A stretch of 64,000 bases of DNA from Allobosea sp. LC85 (GCF_000735605.1 NZ_JPKG01000027.1:1-64000), one strand, 5' to 3'. Positions 49,283 through 57,566 are shown, numbered from the stretch's first letter. Numbers and translations are program-made. Notes: generated by a model from the sequence alone, not told the origin.

Positions 49283-50268
49283 GCCGCGCCCTGGGAGAGG
49301 ACACGCGGCTCACGGTCGGCTGCGGCGCCTATGACCGGACCTGGCCGCTGATCGCGGGCATGTTCCGGCCACAGGGCTATACGTTGGACTGGTCGGTCCT
49401 GCCGCCGGAAGAGGTCTTCCTGCGCGGCATGCTCGGAGGCGAGTTCGCCATCACCGAGATGTCGCTCTCGACCTATCTCCTGCTGCGCGCGCGCGGCACC
49501 TGTCGCTATCTTGGTCTGCCGCTGTTCGTTTCGCGCAAATTTCGCCACAGCGCGCTCTATGTCCGCAGCGACGCCGGGATCGAGCGGCCAGAGGATTTCG
49601 TCGGCCGGCGCGTCGGCGTCCCGGAATATCAGCTCACGGCCAATGTCTGGGTGCGCGGCCTCCTGGCTGACGAATATGGCGTGCGGCCGGAAGCGATCCA
49701 CTGGATCATCGGCGGCATCGATGCGCCCGGCCGCGAGGAGAAGGTGCCGGTCACGCTGCCCCCCCGGTTCGAGACGACGCGGCTGCCGGCCGGTGAGACG
49801 CTCTGGCAGTGGCTGCTCGAGGGCAAGCTCGACGCCATCATCGCGCCGCGCGCGCCGCAGGCCTTCGCCGAGGGGCATCCGGCGATCCGGCGGTTGTTTC
49901 CGGATGTCCCGGCGGCGGAGAGGGCTTACTTCCGCAAGACTGGTCTGTTTCCACTGATGCATCTGATCGGCATCCGCGCCGACATTGCCGATCGCCATCC
50001 GGATCTCGCCTTGTCGCTGACGGGCGCTTTCGAGCAGGCCAAGGCCTTCGCCGCCAGCGAGCTGCACCAGTTTGCCTATGACACGGCGATGCTGCCTTGG
50101 CAGGAGGCGGCGCTGCGCCAGACCGAAGAGGTCATGGGCAAGGACTACTGGCCTTACGGGATCGAGCCCAATCGCACGGCGATCGAGGCCATGGCCCGCT
50201 ATTCATGGGAACAGGGGCTCACCGACAGGCCTCTCTCAATCCCGGACATCTTTCCATACCACCCATGA
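49279..50268 (+). CDS. 4,5-dihydroxyphthalate decarboxylase-like protein
   Basis: A 329-residue protein with a periplasmic-binding-like fold. GCGAYDRTWPLIAGMFRP, EFAITEMSLSTYLLLRARG, FRHSALYVRSDAGI and GRRVGVPEYQLTANVWVRG match the 4,5-dihydroxyphthalate decarboxylase (Pht5) family. No signal peptide is present, which favours a cytoplasmic enzyme over a transport receptor, although the fold is shared with NMT1/SsuA proteins. Its ATG overlaps the ThDP gene stop (ATGA). It may remove a ring or side-chain carboxylate in the same pathway. A hairpin repeat begins 18 bases after the stop. Confidence 0.82.
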   Translation: MSRALGEDTRLTVGCGAYDRTWPLIAGMFRPQGYTLDWSVLPPEEVFLRGMLGGEFAITEMSLSTYLLLRARGTCRYLGLPLFVSRKFRHSALYVRSDAGIERPEDFVGRRVGVPEYQLTANVWVRGLLADEYGVRPEAIHWIIGGIDAPGREEKVPVTLPPRFETTRLPAGETLWQWLLEGKLDAIIAPRAPQAFAEGHPAIRRLFPDVPAAERAYFRKTGLFPLMHLIGIRADIADRHPDLALSLTGAFEQAKAFAASELHQFAYDTAMLPWQEAALRQTEEVMGKDYWPYGIEPNRTAIEAMARYSWEQGLTDRPLSIPDIFPYHP

Positions 50269-50633
50269 CGGTCCCTTTCGCGGCGCTAAAGCATCGGCCC
50301 GAAAAGTGGATTGCGGTTTTCGGGAAAGCCGATGCAAACACAAAAAGCTCAGATCATCGCACCGGATACGATATCCGGTGCGATGATCTAAGCGACAACG
50401 CCGCTCCGCCTGGCCACAGGCTCAGTGAGCGAAGGACCGGTGCCGCGATCCCAGGGAGGATCCAACGGCCGATTGCCGAGCGCAGCTCTGCTTGTGAGCG
50501 GATTCAGCGGCCGCGAGTCACGCCAACGCACGGATATTCGCTTGTGCGGGCTTCCTTCACCTTGGCCAAGACCGTCCACACCGCCTAGTCTAGTATCAGG
50601 CAAATCGGCCCATGACATGCTGGCAGCGGGCGA
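50269..50633. other. 365-bp region between the decarboxylase-like and second LysR genes
   Basis: Holds repeat copy 3 (50287-50389) and then about 240 bases without recognisable coding sequence, which must include the promoter of the LysR gene at 50634. No RNA gene or further repeat was seen. Confidence 0.6.
50287..50389 (+). repeat. Composite hairpin intergenic repeat, copy 3 (most complete)
   Basis: Hairpin 1 runs from TAAAGCATCGGCCCGAAAA to TTTTCGGG and CCGATGC (50291-50335), then an AAACACAAAAAGCTC linker. Hairpin 2 is AGATCATCGCACCGGATA (50351-50368), loop CGA, and an 18-bp perfectly complementary arm (50372-50389). It is sense to the preceding gene. The 3' arm of hairpin 1 is GGGAAAG, the shorter form shared with copy 4. 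Confidence 0.92.
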
Positions 50634-51491
50634 ATGAATCGCTATCCGATGTTCAACCCGCAGCTGCTGCTCAGTTTCGTCGCGGTCTGTGAGAGCCAAA
50701 GCTTCACCCGCGCCGCCGACCGTGTGTCGCTGTCGCAATCCACCGTCAGCCAGCAGGTCCGGCGCCTGGAGGAGATGCTGGGCAAGCCACTGTTCGAGCG
50801 CTCCTCGCATCAGGTTAAGCTGACCGAGGAGGGCGGCCGGCTGCTGAGCTATGCACGACGCATCATCGCCCTCAACGAGGAGGCGCATGACGCGCTGACC
50901 GGCTTCTGGCGCGACGGCGTGCTGCGGCTTGGCATGCCGGAGGATTTTACGGTCCCCACCGTCGACCTGCTGGCCGCATTCAGCCGTGAGCAGCCGCATC
51001 TGCGGCTGGACGTCACCAGCGGCCTCAGCGCCGATCTGCGCAGCGCCTATGAGCGCGAAGAACTGGATCTGATCCTGGTCAAGCAACGCCGCAGTCAACC
51101 GCCGCGCGCGGCCAGGCTGGAACCGTTGCTGTGGCTGGACAGCCTCGCTCACCCGGCCATCGAACGCTCCCCGGTGCCGCTGGCGGTCTTCCCGCTCAAC
51201 GGACTTTATCGCGAGGAACTCTGCCAGGCGCTGGACAGCTTGGGAATTCGCTGGCGTGTGAGCTACAGCAGCGCCAGCCTGGCCGCCCTCGCTGCCGCAT
51301 CCGCCGCCGGGCTGGGCGTGACCCTGCTGCCGGCCGGCTGCCTTCTGCCCAGCCACCGAACGCTGGGCGCAGCAGAAGGCCTGCCGCCGGTCAACGATTT
51401 CGAGCTGGCGCTGTACTACCGCGACAACGCTCCCGCCGCGGCCATCGTGCTGGCGGAAAGACTAGCCGAGTTCTGCCGGCTGGAACGGTGA
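50634..51491 (+). CDS. LysR-family transcriptional regulator beside the Tat amidohydrolase
   Basis: A 285-residue LysR protein. The DNA-binding domain is at 6-65, with SFTRAADRVSLSQSTVSQQV as the recognition helices and KPLFERSSHQVKLTEEG as the wing. The effector domain is slightly short. It precedes an amidohydrolase gene on the same strand, and a TTGGCA-N8-TGCCAA palindrome in the gap between them is a plausible binding site. An ATG five codons later (MFNPQ) is an alternative start. Codon choice seems somewhat less GC3-biased than neighbouring genes, by eye. Confidence 0.87.
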   Translation: MNRYPMFNPQLLLSFVAVCESQSFTRAADRVSLSQSTVSQQVRRLEEMLGKPLFERSSHQVKLTEEGGRLLSYARRIIALNEEAHDALTGFWRDGVLRLGMPEDFTVPTVDLLAAFSREQPHLRLDVTSGLSADLRSAYEREELDLILVKQRRSQPPRAARLEPLLWLDSLAHPAIERSPVPLAVFPLNGLYREELCQALDSLGIRWRVSYSSASLAALAAASAAGLGVTLLPAGCLLPSHRTLGAAEGLPPVNDFELALYYRDNAPAAAIVLAERLAEFCRLER

Positions 51492-51553
51492 GCAGGCCAG
51501 GTCGACGGTGATGCGTTCGCGACCGACATCATTGCCAGATCGAATAGTCATCA

Positions 51554-51573
51554 TTGGCAAATATCGCTGCCAA
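51554..51573. promoter_or_regulatory. TTGGCA-N8-TGCCAA palindrome upstream of the amidohydrolase gene
   Basis: Perfect 6-bp arms TTGGCA (51554-51559) and TGCCAA (51568-51573) with an 8-base AT-rich spacer. It lies 64 bases before the GTG start of the amidohydrolase gene and after the LysR gene. Spacing and symmetry suit a LysR-type or other dimeric regulator. Confidence 0.5.
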
Positions 51574-51636
51574 CCCGCGCAGTCCATTCGTAATCTAGGA
51601 GCCGAAACGCCCAGACCCCAGGTTAAGGAAACAAAC

Positions 51637-53031
51637 GTGGAAAGCGTCCATCAACAAAGCCGCAGAGGCTTTCTCAGCCAGACCGGGAAACTCACCACCG
51701 CTTGCGCGGTCATCGGCCTGGCCGGAAGCGGTGCACAAGCCGCGCCGGCCAGCGTGGGCCGCCCTGCATCCGAGGCCGGCACGAGCACGCTGACCGACCG
51801 TCATTACTATCTGAGCGACGTGCGGCTTGAAGAAGGCTTCGAGTATGACGGCGACACGGTCATCGGCACCCGTACCGCGCTCCATGCTCTTGAGATCAAG
51901 GACGGCAAGTTCGTCGCACTGCATCCGGCAAATACAGTTCCGCCTGCCGGCGTGCCGCGCTACCAGGCGCACGGCCAGCTCATGCTGCCGGCGATGCGCG
52001 ACATGCACATTCATCTCGACAAGACTTTCTACGGTGGTCCTTGGCAGGCACCGCGACCGCGCCAGGGCAAGACCATCCTGGACATGATCGCGCTGGAACA
52101 GAAACTGCTCCCCAAGCTGTTGCCGACCTCGCAACAACGCGCCGAGCAGCTGATTGCCCTGCTGCAATCCAAGGGCACCACCGTGGCGCGCAGCCATTGC
52201 AACATCGATCCGGTCAGTGGGCTGAAGAGCCTGGAGCACCTGCAGCGCGCGCTGGAGAATCATCGCAGCGATTTCAGCTGCGAGATCGTCGCGTTCCCGC
52301 AGCACGGCCTGCTTCATTCCAAGGTCGACGGCCTGATGCGCGAAGCCATGCAGATGGGCGTGCACTATGTCGGGGGGCTGGATCCGACCAATGTCGACGG
52401 TTCGATGCAGAAGTCGCTCGACGCGATGTTCCAGATCGCTCTCGATACCGGCAAGGGCGTGGATATCCACCTGCACGAGACCAATCCGGCCGGCGTGGCC
52501 GCGATCAACCACATGATCGATACGGTGGAGAAAAATCCGGCTCTACGGGGCAAGGTGACCATCAGCCATGCCTTCGCGCTCACCACGCTCGCTCCGGAGG
52601 CGTTGGCTGAAACCGCCTCCCGTCTGGCGGCGCAGCAGATGACCATCGCCTCGACGGTGCCGATCGGCGGCCTGATGATGCCGCTGCCGCGGTTGAGCGA
52701 AGCAGGCGTCTTCGTGATGACCGGTACCGACAGCGTGATCGATCACTGGTCGCCATTCGGTCGCGCCGACATGCTGGAAAAAGCCAACCTGTATGCTCAG
52801 CTCTACCGTGGTAGCGATGAGTTCCGGCTGTCGCGCGCCATGACCATCGCCACCGGCGGGGTGCTGCCCTTGGACGATAAGGGCAATCGCGTCTGGCCAA
52901 AGGCCGGCGATGACGCGGCCTTCACCCTGGTCGGGGCGAGTTGCTCCGCCGAGGCGGTCGCCCGCCTGCCCGCACGCAGCGCCACCTTCCACCGCGGGCG
53001 CATGGTCCATGGCAGCGTCGGCAACGCCTGA
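51637..53031 (+). CDS. Tat-exported amidohydrolase (cytosine deaminase-like)
   Basis: A 464-residue metal-dependent hydrolase. The N-terminus has a twin-arginine signal, SRRGFLSQTGKLTTACAVIG, with likely cleavage after GAQA. Metal ligands are HIH in MRDMHIHLDKT, His in HLHETNPAG, His in TISHAFALT and Asp in MTGTDSVIDHWSPFG, the arrangement of CodA-type deaminases. The start is GTG 51637 with AAGGA seven bases before. Tat export implies folding with its metal in the cytoplasm. Substrate unknown; periplasmic deamination or ring opening is likely. Regulated by the LysR gene upstream, by inference. Confidence 0.85.
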   Translation: MESVHQQSRRGFLSQTGKLTTACAVIGLAGSGAQAAPASVGRPASEAGTSTLTDRHYYLSDVRLEEGFEYDGDTVIGTRTALHALEIKDGKFVALHPANTVPPAGVPRYQAHGQLMLPAMRDMHIHLDKTFYGGPWQAPRPRQGKTILDMIALEQKLLPKLLPTSQQRAEQLIALLQSKGTTVARSHCNIDPVSGLKSLEHLQRALENHRSDFSCEIVAFPQHGLLHSKVDGLMREAMQMGVHYVGGLDPTNVDGSMQKSLDAMFQIALDTGKGVDIHLHETNPAGVAAINHMIDTVEKNPALRGKVTISHAFALTTLAPEALAETASRLAAQQMTIASTVPIGGLMMPLPRLSEAGVFVMTGTDSVIDHWSPFGRADMLEKANLYAQLYRGSDEFRLSRAMTIATGGVLPLDDKGNRVWPKAGDDAAFTLVGASCSAEAVARLPARSATFHRGRMVHGSVGNA

Positions 53032-53048
53032 GACCCGGTTCGCTCTCG

Positions 53049-53083
53049 CCCTCCCGGCGGCCTGTCCGAGGCCGTCAGGAGGG
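53049..53083. terminator. Hairpin between convergent amidohydrolase and cox genes
   Basis: Outer arms CCCTCC (53049-53054) / GGAGGG (53078-53083) and inner arms CGGCCT (53058-53063) / AGGCCG (53069-53074) with a GTCCG loop make one stepped stem. There is no T-run on either side. Its position between convergent genes suggests a bidirectional terminator of the weak type. Confidence 0.45.
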
Positions 53084-53126
53084 ACTCCGGGATGGACCCC
53101 GCTTGGTTGTCAGGCAGAGCGGCACT

Positions 53127-53462
53127 TCACCCCGTCGCGAAGAAGGCCAGCCGGGTAAAGAGCGTGTAGTGCGATTCCAGGACCATGATCGCGACGAAGA
53201 CCAACAATACGGCGGGCGGCAGCAGGATCGCGTAGGAGAGCGCCAGGCGCTCCCAGGCCATGTGCATGAAGACCGCGATGATCAACCCCGCCTTGAGCGC
53301 CATGAAGAGCAGGATCAGCGACCAGCGCAGATAGCCAACGAGGCCGAAATAATCGACCATGTAGGAGCAGGCGCTGAGGACGAACAACCAGACCCAGACG
53401 ACGAGATAGAGTCGGATCGGATGCTCCTGCGTATCGCCGTGCGTGGCGTTTGACTGAGCCAT
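53127..53462 (-). CDS. Cytochrome c oxidase subunit IV-like protein (COX4, bacterial)
   Basis: A 111-residue inner-membrane protein with three helices (LVVWVWLFVLSACSYMV, WSLILLFMALKAGLIIAVFM, ILLPPAVLLVFVAIMVL). The LKAGLIIAVFMHMAWE segment is typical of the small subunit IV of caa3/bo3-like heme-copper oxidases. It is the last gene of the oxidase operon, nine bases after the subunit III gene. Confidence 0.85.
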   Translation of the reverse strand: MAQSNATHGDTQEHPIRLYLVVWVWLFVLSACSYMVDYFGLVGYLRWSLILLFMALKAGLIIAVFMHMAWERLALSYAILLPPAVLLVFVAIMVLESHYTLFTRLAFFATG

Positions 53463-53471
53463 GTCGACCTC

Positions 53472-54194
53472 TCACCAGAGATAGAACAGCGCGAAGATGA
53501 AGACCCAGACGAGATCGACGAAGTGCCAGTACAGTCCGGTGATCTCGACGATTTCGTAGCGACCCTTCCGGCTCGTGAAGAAACCGGGCCGGGCCTCGTC
53601 GAAGTCGCCGCGCCAGACTTTCCGCGCGACGATGAGCAGGAAGATCACGCCAATCGTGACATGGGTGCCGTGGAAGCCGGTGATCATGAAAAAGCTCGAG
53701 CCGAATTGCTCGGCGCCCCACGGATTGCCCCAGGGACGGACCCCTTCCGCGATCAGTTTCGACCATTCGAAGGCCTGCATGCCGACGAAGGCGGCGCCGA
53801 GCAGCGCGGTCAGCAGCATCAGGATCGCCGTCTTCCGGCGGTCGCGCCGGTAGCCGAAATTGACCGCCATCGCCATGGTGCCGCTGCTGCTGATCAGCAC
53901 GAAGGTCATGATGGCGATCAGGATCAGCGGCAGGTGGTGGCCGCCGATCTCGAGTGCGAAGACCTCGCTCGGATTGGGCCAGGGCACGACGGTCGACATC
54001 CTCACCGTCATGTAGGAGATCAGGAAGGTGCCGAAGATGAAGGTGTCGCTGAGCAGGAAGATCCACATCATGGCCTTCCCCCAGGAGGCTGTCCTGAACG
54101 CCCGCTGATCCGAGGACCAGTCCGCGACGATACCGCCCCAGCCGGTGGGATGCGTGCTCTCTGGCTTCAGGACGGTCGGCGATAGCTCGTTCAT
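53472..54194 (-). CDS. coxC: Cytochrome c oxidase subunit III
   Basis: A 240-residue subunit III with about seven membrane segments. Signatures are WIFLLSDTFIFGTFLISYM, FVGMQAFEWSKLI, TGFHGTHVTIGVIFLL and GLYWHFVDLVWVFIFALFYL, the last being the canonical C-terminus. It stabilises subunit I and the proton path. Start ATG 54194 has GGAGGCGCG upstream. A second subunit III homologue is encoded directly before it, so this is the more conventional of the two. Confidence 0.93.
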   Translation of the reverse strand: MNELSPTVLKPESTHPTGWGGIVADWSSDQRAFRTASWGKAMMWIFLLSDTFIFGTFLISYMTVRMSTVVPWPNPSEVFALEIGGHHLPLILIAIMTFVLISSSGTMAMAVNFGYRRDRRKTAILMLLTALLGAAFVGMQAFEWSKLIAEGVRPWGNPWGAEQFGSSFFMITGFHGTHVTIGVIFLLIVARKVWRGDFDEARPGFFTSRKGRYEIVEITGLYWHFVDLVWVFIFALFYLW

Positions 54195-54206
54195 CGGTCG
54201 CGCCTC

Positions 54207-54914
54207 CTAGCTCAGCAATCCGCGACACATCTCGATCAGGTCGTCGGTCCAGCGCATCAGCAGGCTGAAGAGAACGAGCCAGACCAGCAGCAGGAAGTGC
54301 CAGTAGATCGCGCAGAGCTCGACGCTGAGGCGCAAAGCGCCCGATACCTGTGGGGCCGCGAAGGACCGGACCGTCGTCCGGCCCAGTACCACGAGCCCTC
54401 CCAGCATGTGCAGGCCGTGAATCGCGGTGACCAGATAGAAGAATGCACTGGCCGGGTTCGCCGCGCTGAAATAGCCGGCAGCCGCGAGTTCGCGCCAGGC
54501 GAGAACCTGTCCGACGAGGAAGGCGAGCGAGCAGACCCCTGCGGCCAGCAGCGCGGAGCGGAGGTTACCCGGCTCGTCGCAGCGCGCAGCAATCACCGCC
54601 GAATGCAGGGCGACGCTGGCGAGCATCAGCAGCCCTGTGTTGAACCAGAGCCCGATCGGCATCGGCAATGCGCGCCAGTCCGCCATGCTCATGCGCATCG
54701 AATAGGCGCTGATCAGGAGCGCGAAGAGCGAGCCGGCGACGGCGAGGAAGGCGCCGAGGCCGATCTTGGCGATCTGCGGAGATCGCGGCCTGGAATCTCG
54801 GGCCTCGTCGATGATTCCGACTTCAAGCCAGGGCTTGGCCGCCAGCCGCTGATGCGACAGCCACCAGCCGGCCAGCATTGCCATCAGGACCATGAACAGG
54901 ACGATGACGATCAC
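54207..54914 (-). CDS. Second, divergent cytochrome c oxidase subunit III homologue
   Basis: A 235-residue membrane protein. Its C-terminal half (GHLMLGG-like TAIHGLHMLGGLVVLGRT and IYWHFLLLVWLVLFSLL) clearly belongs to the COX3 family, while the first 60 residues are an extra N-terminal segment with its own helix. Start is GTG 54914 with GAGGAGG upstream. Two adjacent COX3-type genes are also described in the alternative coxMNOP oxidase of Bradyrhizobium, which this locus resembles. Whether both are in one complex is unknown. Confidence 0.82.
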   Translation of the reverse strand: MIVIVLFMVLMAMLAGWWLSHQRLAAKPWLEVGIIDEARDSRPRSPQIAKIGLGAFLAVAGSLFALLISAYSMRMSMADWRALPMPIGLWFNTGLLMLASVALHSAVIAARCDEPGNLRSALLAAGVCSLAFLVGQVLAWRELAAAGYFSAANPASAFFYLVTAIHGLHMLGGLVVLGRTTVRSFAAPQVSGALRLSVELCAIYWHFLLLVWLVLFSLLMRWTDDLIEMCRGLLS

Positions 54915-54926
54915 GATGCCGCCTCC

Positions 54927-56687
54927 TCACGCCGTTCGCGGATCGGGAGGCTGGTTCTGCGGCAGGAAATCCTCTGCAGCGCCGGGCACGCTGTAGTCAT
55001 AGGCCCAGCGATAGACCACGGGCAGCGTCTTGCCCCAGTTGCCATGGGCCGGCGGCGTCTCGGGCGTCTGCCATTCCAGCGTCGTCGCTCGCCAGGGGTT
55101 GCCGCCGGCTGGCCGGCCTCGTTTCAGGCTCCAGGCGAGATTGAAGACGAAGACCAGCTGGGCTGCGCCGACGATCAGGGCGACGATGGTGATGAATCCG
55201 TTCAATGTCGCCGTCGATGCCGGCACGAAGGCCATGTCGCTGATCTCGTGATAGCGGCGCGGCACGCCCATCAGGCCGATATAGTGCATCGGGAAGAAGA
55301 TCAGGTAGGCGCCCAGGAAGGTGACCCAGAAATGCAGCTTCCCGAGGGCGTCATCGAGCATCCGCCCGGTGACCTTCGGATACCAGTGATAGATCGCGCC
55401 GAAGATGACGAGGATCGGAGCGACACCCATCACCATGTGGAAATGGGCGACGACGAACATCGTGTCCGAGAGCGGCACGTCGACGACGACGTTGCCGAGG
55501 AACAGTCCGGTCAGCCCGCCATTGACGAAGGTGACGATGAAGCCGAGCGCGAACAGCATCGGCACGGTGAAATGGATGTCGCCGCGCCAGAGCGTCAGCA
55601 CCCAGTTATAGACCTTGATGGCGGTCGGGATCGCGATGATCAGTGTCGTGGTCGCGAAGAAGAACCCGAAGCTGGGATGCATGCCGCTGACATACATATG
55701 GTGAGCCCAGACGACGAAGCTGAGCGCGCCGATCGCCACCAGCGCCCAGACCATCATGCGATAGCCGAAGATGTTCTTGCGTGCATGGGTGCTGATCAGG
55801 TCGGAGACGATGCCAAAGGCCGGCAACGCGACGATGTAGACTTCGGGGTGCCCGAAGAACCAGAACAGGTGCTGGAACAGGATCGGGCTGCCGCCGCGAT
55901 AGGAGAGCTGTTCGCCCAGCGCCACGATCGCCGGCATGAAGAAACTCGTCCCGATCAGCCGGTCGAGCAGCATCATCACCGCCCCGACGAAGAGGGCGGG
56001 GAAGGCGAGCAGAGCCATGACGGTTGCGGTGAAGATGCCCCAGACGGTGAGCGGCATGCGCATCAGCGTCATGCCTTTCGCCCGGCCTTGCAGCACGGTC
56101 ACGACATAGTTCAGCCCGCCCATGGTGAAGCCGATGATGAAGAGGATCAGCGAGACCAGCATCACGATGATGCCCCAGGACTGCCCGGGGGTGTTGGCGA
56201 GGATCGCCTGCGGCGGGTAGAGGGTCCAGCCGGCCCCTGTCGCTCCGCCAGGCACGAAGAAGCCGGCAACGAGCACCAGCACGGCAAGCAGATAGATCCA
56301 GTAGCTCAGCATGTTGGCATAGGGAAAAACCATGTCGCGCGCGCCGAGCATCAGCGGGATCAGGTAGTTGCCGAAGCCGCCGAGGAACAGCGCGGTCAGC
56401 AGGTAGATCACCATGATCATGCCGTGCATGGTGATCAGCTGGTAGTAGCGCTCAGGGTCGATGAAGGAGACGAGGCCCGGGAAGCCGAGCTGCAGCCGCA
56501 TCAGCCAGGACAGGACGAGGGCGACGAGGCCGATCGCCAGCGCAGTCAGGGAATACTGGATCGCGATGATCTTGGCGTCCTGGGAGAAGACATATTTCGT
56601 GATCCAGCTTCTCGGATGATAGAGCTCGACATCCTCGACCTCGGCGGTCGATAGAGGTGCGGCAGCGTCACTCGGCACGTCGACCAT
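54927..56687 (-). CDS. coxA: Cytochrome c oxidase subunit I, A1 type
   Basis: Catalytic subunit of an aa3-type terminal oxidase, 586 aa and 12-14 helices. Heme a ligand in ITMHGMIMVIYLL; CuB ligands and the cross-linked Tyr in FWFFGHPEVYIVALPAFG, WAHHMYVSG for the other two His; heme a3 and heme a ligands in VVAHFHMVMG. GHPEVY carries the D-channel Glu, marking type A1. It follows the subunit II gene by 63 bases. The donor is likely a c-type cytochrome, and the adjacent cytochrome c gene is frameshifted. Confidence 0.97.
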   Translation of the reverse strand: MVDVPSDAAAPLSTAEVEDVELYHPRSWITKYVFSQDAKIIAIQYSLTALAIGLVALVLSWLMRLQLGFPGLVSFIDPERYYQLITMHGMIMVIYLLTALFLGGFGNYLIPLMLGARDMVFPYANMLSYWIYLLAVLVLVAGFFVPGGATGAGWTLYPPQAILANTPGQSWGIIVMLVSLILFIIGFTMGGLNYVVTVLQGRAKGMTLMRMPLTVWGIFTATVMALLAFPALFVGAVMMLLDRLIGTSFFMPAIVALGEQLSYRGGSPILFQHLFWFFGHPEVYIVALPAFGIVSDLISTHARKNIFGYRMMVWALVAIGALSFVVWAHHMYVSGMHPSFGFFFATTTLIIAIPTAIKVYNWVLTLWRGDIHFTVPMLFALGFIVTFVNGGLTGLFLGNVVVDVPLSDTMFVVAHFHMVMGVAPILVIFGAIYHWYPKVTGRMLDDALGKLHFWVTFLGAYLIFFPMHYIGLMGVPRRYHEISDMAFVPASTATLNGFITIVALIVGAAQLVFVFNLAWSLKRGRPAGGNPWRATTLEWQTPETPPAHGNWGKTLPVVYRWAYDYSVPGAAEDFLPQNQPPDPRTA

Positions 56688-56750
56688 AAAACCGCCTCCT
56701 GCTCTCCTTCAGACGGCACGCCTCGTCGGAGGCTCAGCCGCCTTCCGCCC

Positions 56751-57566
56751 CTAGTTTCTCGCCTGTGCTCGCGCCGCTGCAGCGAGTTCTGCGAAGGTCT
56801 TCTGTTGCTGCAGCCACGCGCGGTATTCACTCTCCGGCTCGACGACGACACCACCGCGCATGTAGGTGTGGCCGGTGCTGCAGAGTTCGGCGCACAGCGC
56901 CTCGAAGGTGCCGGTGCGGGTCGGCGTGAACCAGTAATAGGTGACGCTGCCCGGGATCATGTCCATCTTGGCGCGGAATTCGGGCACGTAGAAATCATGC
57001 ACGACGTCGAGTGAGCGCAGCAGCACCTTCACCGGCTTGTCGAGCAGGAGGTGAAGCTGGTCGCCCTGGATGATGACGTCGTCCTGCCCGCGCGCATCCT
57101 TTGGATCGAGGCCAAGCGGGTTCTCGGCGCTGACAAGGGTCACGTCAGATGCTCCGAGCCGGCCATCGGCACCGGGCAGGCGGTAACTCCACTGCCATTG
57201 CTGGCCCACGATCTCGACCGTTGTGGCATCGGCCGGCACGGTGACAAACTGGTTCCAGACGACAAGACCAGGCGCCAGCATGGCGGCGACGCCGATGCCG
57301 GTCCCGATCGCGAGCCACCATTCCAGCCGCTTGTTCTCGGGCTCATAGGCCGCGCGGTGTCCCTCGCGATGGCGGAAACGGAACAGGCAATAGGCCATGA
57401 ACAGCACGACGGCAGCGAAGACGATGCCGGTGATCCAGAAGGTGATGATGATGGTGTTGTCGATATAGTGCCAGTTGGACGCGATCGGCGTCCACCACCA
57501 TGGGCTCAGCAGGTGGAACGCCACCGAACCGATCACGACCAGCGCAAGTACGACGGCAACACCCAT
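56751..57566 (-). CDS. coxB: Cytochrome c oxidase subunit II
   Basis: A 271-residue subunit II with two membrane helices (about 1-20 and 38-62) and a periplasmic cupredoxin domain. The CuA site is complete: first His in VVHDFYVPEFRAKMDMIPG, CAELCSTGHTYMRG supplying both Cys, Glu, His and Met. No cytochrome c domain is fused at the C-terminus, so this is aa3 rather than caa3. The N-terminus has no clear lipobox. First gene of the oxidase operon; the 382 bases upstream hold no other gene. Confidence 0.95.
   Translation of the reverse strand: MGVAVVLALVVIGSVAFHLLSPWWWTPIASNWHYIDNTIIITFWITGIVFAAVVLFMAYCLFRFRHREGHRAAYEPENKRLEWWLAIGTGIGVAAMLAPGLVVWNQFVTVPADATTVEIVGQQWQWSYRLPGADGRLGASDVTLVSAENPLGLDPKDARGQDDVIIQGDQLHLLLDKPVKVLLRSLDVVHDFYVPEFRAKMDMIPGSVTYYWFTPTRTGTFEALCAELCSTGHTYMRGGVVVEPESEYRAWLQQQKTFAELAAAARAQARN

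Noticed and set aside
54297-56654. 785-residue plus-strand open frame
   Set aside because: Antisense shadow of coxA and the second subunit III gene; composition His/Asp/Arg-rich with no domain.
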